NCBI GenBank assembly: GCA_905214545.1
Contig: CAJMMO010000003.1
Coordinates: forward strand, 1 to 64,000
DNA: 64,000 nt
From: an uncultured bacterium
Lineage (GTDB): Bacteria > Bacillota > Bacilli > Lactobacillales > Lactobacillaceae
Reading direction: 5' to 3'
Every line of letters begins with the position of its first letter. Position 1 is the first letter of the stretch. Of the stretch, positions 23,861-31,012 are shown one piece after another. The notes under the pieces were generated by a model. The model saw only the letters and a program-made list of their open reading frames with translations, was not told the DNA's origin and did no database searches. The position numbers and the translations under genes were made by a program.

Positions 23861-25492
23861 TTATTTAGCAATCGCAATTGCTCTTTTTTCGCGGATAACG
23901 GTGACCTTAATGTTGCCTGGGTACTCCATTTCCGCTTCAATCTGATTCTTGATATCGCGGGACAAGACGACCATTTCGTCGTCGCTGACCTGGCCAGGTT
24001 CGACCATGACTCTAATCTCACGGCCGGCCTGGATCGCATAGGCTTGCTTGACGCCCTTGTAGCTGCTTGCAATCTGCTCCAGCTTTTGCAGGCGCTTGAC
24101 GTAATTTTCAAGCGACTCGCTTCTGGCGCCCGGCCGTGCTGATGACAGCGCATCCGCTGCCACGACCAGTTCGGCCACAAACGACAAAGGCGGCACATCC
24201 CCGTGGTGGGAAGCGATCGTGTTGATCACGATGTCCGGCTCGTGGTATTTTTGAGCCAGTTCCACGCCGATTTCGACGTGCGAGCCCTCCAGTTCGTGGT
24301 CGATCGCCTTGCCGATATCGTGTAATAATCCCGCACGAACCGCTACTTTTTCATCTAAGCCAAGTTCAGCAGCCATCACGCCAGACAGACGGGCAACTTC
24401 AACCGAGTGGGCCAAAACGTTTTGGCCGTATGAGGTCCGGTACTTGAGCCGCCCTAACAGCTTCACCAGCTCTGGGTGCATCTTGTGGATGCCCAGTTCG
24501 ATCAGGGCACCTTCACCAGCCTCGTAAATATCGTCGTTAACCTCTTTGCGAGCCTTGTCGACCATTTCTTCAATGCGGGCAGGATGAATCCGCCCGTCCT
24601 TGATCAGGCGCTGCAATGCCCTTTTGGCAATTTCGCGCCGAATCGGGTCAAAGCCGCTCAGGGTGACAATCTTCGGTGTATCGTCGATGATCAGGTCGAT
24701 CCCGGTCAAAGCCTCAAAGGACCTGATATTGCGCCCTTCCCGGCCAATAATCCGGCCCTTCATGTCGTCGTTCGGCAGCGTGATGACTGAAACGGTGGTT
24801 TCAGCAACTGTGTCTGCCGCACTGGTCTGAATGGCCTGGACAATGACCTTGCGTGCGAAGTGTTCGGCCTTAGCCTTGTACTTCTCGTTGCTTTCAGAAA
24901 TTAGTTCCGCCCGCTCTTTGACGAGCTGGTCGGACAAATCGTTCAAGATGATCTTCTTGGCCTGGTCTGCCGTCAAACCGGCTACAGCCAGCAGTTGTTC
25001 CTGCCGCTGCTTAACCAAGGCCTGAGCCTGGTCATTAGCTTTTTGAGTTTCTTGCTCAATCTGCTCTGTTTTTTCCTGTCTTTGCGTGAGTTCTTTCTGT
25101 TCTTGCGCCAGCACGTTTTTCTGATGGTCTAAGTCATCGCGGTATTGCTGCAGCTTATTTTTACGCAGATCAAGCTTGCTTTGTTCTTCTTTCAGCTTGT
25201 CTTCTTGCTGCTGGCGATAATTGCGAATCTCCTCTTGGGCCTCAAAAATCTTTTCTTTCTTAGCGTTTTCGGCCTCTTTTTTGACCGCCTGGGCAACATT
25301 CTTCTGGGCGGCTACTTCGGCCTTCATGGCCTCGACTTGCGTCTTGGCATTTGCTAAAAGGTGGTCAGCGTCGCGCTGCGCGTTCGCGGCAGCCCGCTCC
25401 CACTTGTGCTTACGAACCAGGTAGCCGATCAGGCTGCCCAGCAAGATGGAAATAATAGCGACAGTAGCGGACAACATATATATTTCGTTCAT
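23861..25492 (-). CDS. rny: Ribonuclease Y
   Basis: Membrane-anchored endoribonuclease that starts mRNA decay. The 543 residues are an N-terminal membrane helix (about 6-26), a long coiled coil rich in Glu/Lys/Gln (about 35-210), a KH domain (GRIIGREGRNIRSFEALTGIDLIIDDTP) and an HD domain with the metal ligands (LLHDIGKAIDHELEGSHVEIG). Slightly longer than the usual 520. Start at 25492, with a weak AAGGCGA upstream; an in-frame ATG at codon 6 is the alternative. Downstream of recA, the usual Firmicutes order. Confidence 0.96.
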   Translation of the reverse strand: MNEIYMLSATVAIISILLGSLIGYLVRKHKWERAAANAQRDADHLLANAKTQVEAMKAEVAAQKNVAQAVKKEAENAKKEKIFEAQEEIRNYRQQQEDKLKEEQSKLDLRKNKLQQYRDDLDHQKNVLAQEQKELTQRQEKTEQIEQETQKANDQAQALVKQRQEQLLAVAGLTADQAKKIILNDLSDQLVKERAELISESNEKYKAKAEHFARKVIVQAIQTSAADTVAETTVSVITLPNDDMKGRIIGREGRNIRSFEALTGIDLIIDDTPKIVTLSGFDPIRREIAKRALQRLIKDGRIHPARIEEMVDKARKEVNDDIYEAGEGALIELGIHKMHPELVKLLGRLKYRTSYGQNVLAHSVEVARLSGVMAAELGLDEKVAVRAGLLHDIGKAIDHELEGSHVEIGVELAQKYHEPDIVINTIASHHGDVPPLSFVAELVVAADALSSARPGARSESLENYVKRLQKLEQIASSYKGVKQAYAIQAGREIRVMVEPGQVSDDEMVVLSRDIKNQIEAEMEYPGNIKVTVIREKRAIAIAK

Positions 25493-25582
25493 TTTACTAT
25501 CGCCTTTTTACTTTTTCAGAATTATCCACACAAAAATATGATAATGGTCTTTAAATTTGTTGTCAATTTGTAAACAAACTGC

Positions 25583-25613
25583 AAAAAAAGACCCGCCGAC
25601 ATGGCAGGTCTTT
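25583..25613 (-). terminator. Terminator of recA
   Basis: Stem AAAGACC-C-GCC/GGC-A-GGTCTTT with one mismatch and seven Ts on the minus strand. Confidence 0.82.
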
Positions 25614-25615
25614 GC

Positions 25616-26704
25616 TTATTCTTCGTCGTCAGCAGGCGCGCTGGCTTTGGCGTCCGCTTCTTTTTGTTCTTTGATTTTTTCCGGGTCTTCCTTGTCGGCA
25701 ATGCTCTTGGCATCGATGCCGTAAGCTTGTCTGACCTTGGTCATCAGCTCGTCGAAGACCTCTGGGTGGTCGGCAAGGTAGGCCTTGGCGTTTTCACGGC
25801 CCTGGCCGATGCGCTCGTCATTGTAGGAGTACCAGGAGCCGGCCTTGTTGACCAGGTCCTTTTCGACGGCCATGTCGAGCAGCTCGCCGGTCTGGGAAAT
25901 CCCCTGGCCGTACATGATGTCGACTTGGGCCACCTTGAATGGCGGAGCAACCTTGTTTTTGACAACCTTGATCTTGGCGCGGTTGCCGATGACGTTGCCG
26001 CCCTGCTTGATCTGTTCAGCTCTGCGCACTTCCAGACGGATTGTCGCGTAGAACTTAAGAGCGCGGCCGCCCGGCGTGGTCTCAGGGTTGCCGAACATCA
26101 CGCCGACTTTTTCACGGATCTGGTTGATGAAGATGGCAATCGTCTTCGTCTTGGAGATCGTGCCTGACAGCTTGCGCAGGGCCTGGCTCATCAGTCTGGC
26201 CTGCAGGCCGACGTGGGAGTCGCCCATTTCGCCTTCGATTTCGGCACGCGGAACCAGAGCTGCCACGGAGTCGACAACCAGCAGGTCGATGGCGCCGCTG
26301 GAAATCAGGGTGTCCGCAATCTGCAGGCCCTCTTCACCGGTGTTCGGCTGCGACAAGATCAGCTTGTCGATGTCGACGCCCAGTGCCTCCGCATAGGCCG
26401 GGTCCATCGCGTTTTCGGCATCGATATAGGCAGCGGTGCCGCCGCGCTTTTGGACCTCGGCCACGGCGTGCAAGGCGACCGTCGTCTTACCAGATGATTC
26501 CGGGCCGTAGATTTCAATAATCCGGCCGCGCGGGTAGCCGCCAACGCCCAAGGCCGCATCTAAAGCCAATGAGCCGGAAGGGATCGTAGAAATCTGCGTA
26601 TCAGCCTTGTCGCCCATCCGCATGACAGCGCCCTTGCCGAAGTTTTTTTCGATCTTTTTTAAAGCATCTGCCAATGCTTTTTGTTTTTCATCAGATTTAG
26701 CCAA
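25616..26704 (-). CDS. recA: Recombinase RecA
   Basis: DNA strand-exchange ATPase and coprotease for LexA. The 362 residues include Walker A GPESSGKTT (67-75), the VVDSVAALVPRAEIEGEMGD loop L1 region, and the QIREKVGVMFGNPETTPGGRALKFY L2 region. The acidic tail ends in DDEE. I use TTG at 26704 as the start because AGGAGG is 6 bases upstream and the residues match other RecA N-termini; the longer frame adds 23 atypical Cys-rich residues. LexA box and promoter lie upstream. cinA, usually between pgsA and recA, is absent. Confidence 0.98.
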   Translation of the reverse strand: MAKSDEKQKALADALKKIEKNFGKGAVMRMGDKADTQISTIPSGSLALDAALGVGGYPRGRIIEIYGPESSGKTTVALHAVAEVQKRGGTAAYIDAENAMDPAYAEALGVDIDKLILSQPNTGEEGLQIADTLISSGAIDLLVVDSVAALVPRAEIEGEMGDSHVGLQARLMSQALRKLSGTISKTKTIAIFINQIREKVGVMFGNPETTPGGRALKFYATIRLEVRRAEQIKQGGNVIGNRAKIKVVKNKVAPPFKVAQVDIMYGQGISQTGELLDMAVEKDLVNKAGSWYSYNDERIGQGRENAKAYLADHPEVFDELMTKVRQAYGIDAKSIADKEDPEKIKEQKEADAKASAPADDEE

Positions 26705-26732
26705 ATTGTTCCTCCTCGCTTTGCACTGCTTA

Positions 26733-26762
26733 ATTATACTTTGCGCACAGCAAAAAAAGCAA
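26733..26762 (-). promoter_or_regulatory. recA promoter
   Basis: TTGCTT (26762-26757), an 18-base spacer and a perfect TATAAT (26738-26733) on the minus strand. Confidence 0.75.
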
Positions 26763-26770
26763 GCATTAAG

Positions 26771-26784
26771 CAAACATATGTTCC
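26771..26784 (-). promoter_or_regulatory. LexA (SOS) box upstream of recA
   Basis: CAAACATATGTTCC matches the Gram-positive SOS consensus CGAACRNRYGTTYC at 13 of 14 positions. It ends 9 bases before the -35 of recA. Confidence 0.75.
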
Positions 26785-26809
26785 AATACTTGGGCTCATT
26801 CTATACTAC

Positions 26810-26843
26810 GAAAAAAATCCCCAGCTCGTGCTGAGGATTTTAA
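26810..26843 (-). terminator. Terminator of pgsA
   Basis: Stem AAAATCC-C-CAGC/GCTG-A-GGATTTT with a TCGT loop and a T run on the minus strand. Confidence 0.8.
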
Positions 26844-26859
26844 AATTGCTTGCTTTATT

Positions 26860-27444
26860 TTATTTGAAGCCGCCCTTGAAGACGTCTCTGCTCTGGTGGA
26901 AGTAGTCCCAGCCTGAGTAGATCGTGAAGAACAGGCAGATGTAAAGCAGGATCTCGCCCATCGGAATGTGGATCGGCGCAAACAAGATGTCGTTTAAAAG
27001 CAGGAAGATGATGGCCAGCATCTGCGTGGTCGTCTTGATCTTGCCCGGCATCTTGGCTGCCAGCACCGTGCCGTTATTTTGCACAAGCAGCAGGCGCAGG
27101 CCGGTAACGGCCAATTCACGGCAGACGATGATCGCTACGACCCAGGCCGGAGCCATGCCCAGCTGGACTAAGAAGACCATCGCGGTCATGACCAGCATCT
27201 TGTCGGCCAGCGGGTCGGCAAATTTGCCAAACGTCGTGACTTGGTTGTGCGCCCGGGCCAAGTGGCCGTCAAACCAGTCGGTCACAGAAGCCCCGGCAAA
27301 GACAATTGCTGCCCAGATTTGGAAGTTAGGAATCACAGTGCCTAACACGTTGACGCTGCCTGCCGGCCATCTGAAGATGATCAGCAGCATGAAGACTGGG
27401 ATCAGTAAGATTCTAAAAATTGTCAGTTTATTTGGTAAATTCAT
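26860..27444 (-). CDS. pgsA: CDP-diacylglycerol--glycerol-3-phosphate 3-phosphatidyltransferase
   Basis: Membrane enzyme that makes phosphatidylglycerol phosphate from CDP-diacylglycerol. The 194 residues have the CDP-alcohol phosphatidyltransferase signature DWFDGHLARAHNQVTTFGKFADPLADK, with the eight conserved Asp/Gly/Arg residues, and about five membrane helices. Length is normal. The ATG overlaps the rodZ stop by one base (TGATG), so rodZ and pgsA form a coupled pair. Confidence 0.96.
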   Translation of the reverse strand: MNLPNKLTIFRILLIPVFMLLIIFRWPAGSVNVLGTVIPNFQIWAAIVFAGASVTDWFDGHLARAHNQVTTFGKFADPLADKMLVMTAMVFLVQLGMAPAWVVAIIVCRELAVTGLRLLLVQNNGTVLAAKMPGKIKTTTQMLAIIFLLLNDILFAPIHIPMGEILLYICLFFTIYSGWDYFHQSRDVFKGGFK

Positions 27445-28532
27445 CAGCGACTACCTTGCCCTCCGTTAACAGTTGATTGGCCTTGGCCGCCAGTGGTAGT
27501 GCTGCCGCTGGTTTGACCGCCTGTAGTGGTGGTCCCGCCGGTAGTTTGAGTGCCGCTATTAGTCTGGCTGTTGTTAGTAGTAGTTTGATTATTAGTACTT
27601 TGCTGAGTTTGCGACTGCTGGCTGCTAGTGTTGCTGTTAGTCGTCTGGCTATTGGTCTGGCTGTTAGTGCTGCCAGTGTAGCCGCTGTAAGTTTGGCTGC
27701 TGGTTGAATTATCAGTCGTGTTCTTAGCAGAACCGATCAGCAGCGTGATCTGCTGCTGGCCAGCTGCGCGGGTAAACGGTACCCGCTTGCCGCCAATCTT
27801 GATGTGGGCGCCTTCGCCATTGTTAAAGGTAATGACGATGCGCTTGGTGCCGCTTGGCACTTCGGTAGTGTGCTTTTCGCCTTCAGCCAAAGTGTTGGAC
27901 CAGGTGTAGCTGCTGTCCTCGCTGATTTGGGTGTAAGTCGAGCTGTCGGTTGAAACAACCAGCTTGCGGTTGCTCTTCAAACCGCGGACCCGGTAGACGC
28001 CCGGTTCAACTTTCGTGATCTTCACGCTGGAAGTCGGGGCAGTCGTGACCGGCTTGGACTTCTTCTTGGCCGTTTCAGAGACCGTAACGTCGTTAGCGTT
28101 GTTTGCAGCCTCGCGGTTGCTGCCGCCGAACATCTTTGAAAAGGCCAGGTAGACCAGCATAATGACCAGCAGCGCGCCGATGATGCCTAAGATCTTTGGC
28201 AGGTAGGCTTGCCACAAGCCCTTCTTGTTCTCGGTGGTCTTTTTGACCTCTTCGCTCTTATTGTCGATTGAGTTTTCAACGTACTCTTCCGGCTTGGCCT
28301 CAGGTACGTCTTGGTGGTAGCTTTCCAGCAGCTTTTTGCCGTCTAAGCCCACCACATTAGCGTATTGTCTGATAAAAGCACGTACGTAGAAATCGCCCGG
28401 GAGCTTGTCGTAGTCGTCTTCTTCGATCGCTGTCAGATAGCGGCTTTGAATTTTAGTAATCCGCTCTACATCAGAGATCGACATTCCCTTGGCTTTTCTT
28501 GCACTGCTTAATTTTTCTCCGATATCTGCCAT
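27444..28532 (-). CDS. rodZ: RodZ-like cell-shape protein with low-complexity tail
   Basis: RodZ/YmfM family: N-terminal Cro/CI-type HTH (about 7-65: LSSARKAKGMSISDVERITK), a charged linker, one membrane helix (about 111-132) and an extracytoplasmic DUF4115 domain (about 165-280). RodZ couples MreB to the cell-wall elongation machinery. The remaining ~80 residues, to 362, are almost entirely Ser, Thr, Gln, Asn and Gly and would be outside the membrane, perhaps as a flexible wall-spanning stalk. Own promoter upstream. Precedes pgsA. Confidence 0.9.
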   Translation of the reverse strand: MADIGEKLSSARKAKGMSISDVERITKIQSRYLTAIEEDDYDKLPGDFYVRAFIRQYANVVGLDGKKLLESYHQDVPEAKPEEYVENSIDNKSEEVKKTTENKKGLWQAYLPKILGIIGALLVIMLVYLAFSKMFGGSNREAANNANDVTVSETAKKKSKPVTTAPTSSVKITKVEPGVYRVRGLKSNRKLVVSTDSSTYTQISEDSSYTWSNTLAEGEKHTTEVPSGTKRIVITFNNGEGAHIKIGGKRVPFTRAAGQQQITLLIGSAKNTTDNSTSSQTYSGYTGSTNSQTNSQTTNSNTSSQQSQTQQSTNNQTTTNNSQTNSGTQTTGGTTTTGGQTSGSTTTGGQGQSTVNGGQGSR

Positions 28533-28566
28533 AAAAACCTCTGCTCTTTAACAAATTTCAAGTGAA

Positions 28567-28577
28567 AGTATACCATA
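28567..28577 (-). promoter_or_regulatory. Extended -10 promoter of rodZ-pgsA
   Basis: The minus strand reads TATGGTATACT, an extended -10 with TATACT at 28572-28567, just upstream of rodZ. Confidence 0.55.
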
Positions 28578-28593
28578 GTTTGCTTTTTGTTCA

Positions 28594-29810
28594 CTAGTTG
28601 GGCAGCATGATCGTCTGCACATATTGGCCCGCCTGGAGCACCTGCTGGCTGAAGCGTTCGAATTCCGGCCAGCCGAAGTTGACGCAAGCGTGCAAAGTCT
28701 GCCAATAGTCTTCGTGATCCATGCTGCTCTCGGCTGCGTTAGTCGCAAACTGGGGCAGGTCGTCTAACAGGCGCAGAGAATTGGCAAAAACACTCCTTTT
28801 TTGCAAAGTAAAGGCCGCTTCCGTGTTGGTCCCGTTTAAAAGGCCATCCTTGACCGCTGCTGCTGCCCGCTCTGGCACGGACGACAGCCCGTAAATGGCG
28901 GCGAAACTGCCCTGCCTGGTCTGGGCGACGTTGAGCTCCAGCGGCGAGGCGACCAGCCCCTGCTGCTGAGCGCGCGCAAACCAAACGCTCATGCTTCCTA
29001 GCTTTGATTCTAACATGATCTCAATCAGCAATTGCGCTAAACCGCGATTGTCTAAGAAATTCTTAAAGTTTGGCAGCTTCAGCGCGCAAGCAAAGCGGCC
29101 CAGCTCGTCGCTGCCCTGCAGCGTTTGGCTGGCCACCAGCTCAGCCTTTTCTGCTTGGGCTGGCACTGCAACCGGCTTGTTGACCAGCTTTTTTGCAGGT
29201 GGCCGACCTGCCGGAAGATCCGCTGGCAGTCTTTTTCGCTAAAATCGCCGCAGCAGACATAGTGCATCTTAGCCGGCTGGTAGCCTGCCCGGTAGCAGTC
29301 CATGAGCGTGTCTTTGGTCATCGCCTGCAGGCTCTGGCTGCTCCCGGCGATGTCTTGGGCCAAGAAACTGTCGCCAAACATTTGGGTCAGCAGGGTGTGT
29401 TCCAGCTTCCATTCCGGGTCGGCCTGGTAGGAAGACAGCTCCTGCTGGATGATCGGCTTTTCCGAGTTGACGTTTTCGTCTGTAAAGTAAGGCTCGGCCA
29501 CGAGCTGGAACAGCAAATCGTTGACCTTGACCAAGTCCTGCAGCGTCGTCGTGAAAAACATCGTCTCATTATAGGAAGTAAAGGCGTTGACGTACGCGCC
29601 CTCTTTTTCAAAGCTTTGGGCTAAGTCGCCCTGGGGCTTGGCAAAAAGCTTGTGTTCAAGAAAGTGGGCGCCGCCGGCCAAGGCCTGGGGGTCGGCGCTG
29701 CCGAAGTCGACTAAGATCCCGGCAAATTTTTGGACAAAGCCTGGTCTGACAATGCAGTGGGCGGCAAAGCCCGATTGATATTGGTGGTGAAAAATTTGCG
29801 GTTCTTTCAT
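28594..29810 (-). pseudogene. ymfH: YmfH-type M16 peptidase, split by a frameshift
   Basis: Zinc peptidase-like protein of the M16 family, normally about 410-430 aa. The first part (29810 to about 29195) has the HxxEH zinc site in GGAHFLEHKLFAKPQGDL, typical of YmfH. At a run of six As (minus strand, plus 29190-29195) the frame shifts; reading -1, or adding one A, continues as QKKLVNKPV... into the C-terminal half, which ends at 28594. Joined length is about 405 aa. The original frame stops at 29079. The gene overlaps ymfF by 4 bases (ATGA). It may be a true pseudogene, an assembly error, or a slippage-dependent gene. Confidence 0.75.
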
Positions 29811-31012
29811 TTCAGACAATAGCTCTCCATCAATTCCAGCTGGCCTGCAAAGGCGGCCAGGTCTTCCGGCGTCAGGTAGGTCAGGTTCTTAAAGTAAGTC
29901 TGGCTGCTGGCCTGGTCGCCGTAGCAGGCGCGCTGCAGCTCTTCGCCCGCCAGGGCCACTTGGTCGTCGCGGCCCAGCCAGTAGCGGCGCACCAGCGTCT
30001 TTTTCGTCTTGTCGAAAACGTCCAAGTCGACATGGCCGCCCTGCAGCTCGGCGATGGTGGCAGCCACGATTTCTTCGGACTTTGCCACCTGCTCTTTGGC
30101 CAGGCTGGCCGAAAAGACCAGCAGGCAGTTGCTGTTGTAGTTGACCCCGTCGACGGCGTAGGCCGCGTTCAGCTTGGTGCGGATGCGGTCAAAAAGCAGC
30201 GAGCTTTCGTCGCCTGCCAAGTAAGCGGCTAAGAATTCGGCACACGCCCGTCTTTTGGCAAAAGGCAGAGCGTCGCCGTAGCAATAGCCGACAAGCAGCT
30301 GGGCTTGCTGGTCCTGGCTGCTGCCCTCAAAAACTATTTTATCGGCTGTCGGCAAGACGATGTCGCAGCGGACGCTTTGGTCAAAACTCAGCTGGTCAAA
30401 GGCGTGCTGAATTTTTTCCGGCCAGTCCTGCCCCGTCGCTTGGCCAAAACACGAGGCCGGCTGGGCAAACAGCCTTTGGACAAAGCTCTCCAGCTCGGAC
30501 AGCTGGTAGGCTTCGAGCCGGTCTTTAGGGCCGAAGACCGCGTAGGCGTAGTCGGGCTGGTTGGCAAAGAGTTTTTGGAAAAAGTCTTTTTCGGCCCGGT
30601 TGGCTTCGACTGCGTAATAGCGCTTGCGCTGTTCTAGCAGCTGCTGCTTGGCCAGATTAAATGCTTCCGGCGTGAGCAGCGGCTCTTGCACGAAGTCGGC
30701 AAAGTCGGCCAGCAGCTTGTCGGCGCGGTAATCGGGGTCTAACACCAATAAGGGCTCGATAAAGTTCACCAAATAGCAGACCAGCAGCTTGTTGCCGGCG
30801 AGCTGGACGTAGGGGCGGAAGACAAAGTCGTAGTTTTCCGCGGCGTGGCGGGCCAGCAGGTAGACGCTGGGGTAGCGGGTCGCAGCGTTTGACTGCATCT
30901 GGGTCAGCAGGGTTGCTGCCACCAGGTTTTCCTGGTTCATGGGCAGGCTGAACGACACGACCAAGGTACTCGTAGCAAATTTTTCATTAGCGGCGATCTC
31001 AATGTTGGCCAT
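29807..31012 (-). CDS. ymfF: YmfF-like M16-family protein (no zinc motif)
   Basis: Insulinase-like protein of about 401 aa, the partner of YmfH in the conserved ftsK-ymfF-ymfH block. It lacks the HxxEH motif, as expected for the inactive partner in paired M16 proteins. The start at 31012 (MANIEIAANEKF) has AGGAGGATCCAA directly upstream; the gene overlaps the ftsK end by 14 bases. Function in lactobacilli is unknown; B. subtilis homologues are linked to envelope or peptide processing only loosely. The broken ymfH next door may leave it without a partner. Confidence 0.82.
   Translation of the reverse strand: MANIEIAANEKFATSTLVVSFSLPMNQENLVAATLLTQMQSNAATRYPSVYLLARHAAENYDFVFRPYVQLAGNKLLVCYLVNFIEPLLVLDPDYRADKLLADFADFVQEPLLTPEAFNLAKQQLLEQRKRYYAVEANRAEKDFFQKLFANQPDYAYAVFGPKDRLEAYQLSELESFVQRLFAQPASCFGQATGQDWPEKIQHAFDQLSFDQSVRCDIVLPTADKIVFEGSSQDQQAQLLVGYCYGDALPFAKRRACAEFLAAYLAGDESSLLFDRIRTKLNAAYAVDGVNYNSNCLLVFSASLAKEQVAKSEEIVAATIAELQGGHVDLDVFDKTKKTLVRRYWLGRDDQVALAGEELQRACYGDQASSQTYFKNLTYLTPEDLAAFAGQLELMESYCLK

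Noticed and set aside
26705..26773. Longer RecA frame starting at 26773
   Set aside because: The extra 23 residues are Cys-rich and unlike RecA; they span the promoter -10 and ribosome site.
27480..27700. Repeat array in the rodZ tail taken as CRISPR
   Set aside because: Irregular coding repeats of Ser/Thr/Gln/Asn codons in frame with rodZ; no constant repeats with unique spacers.
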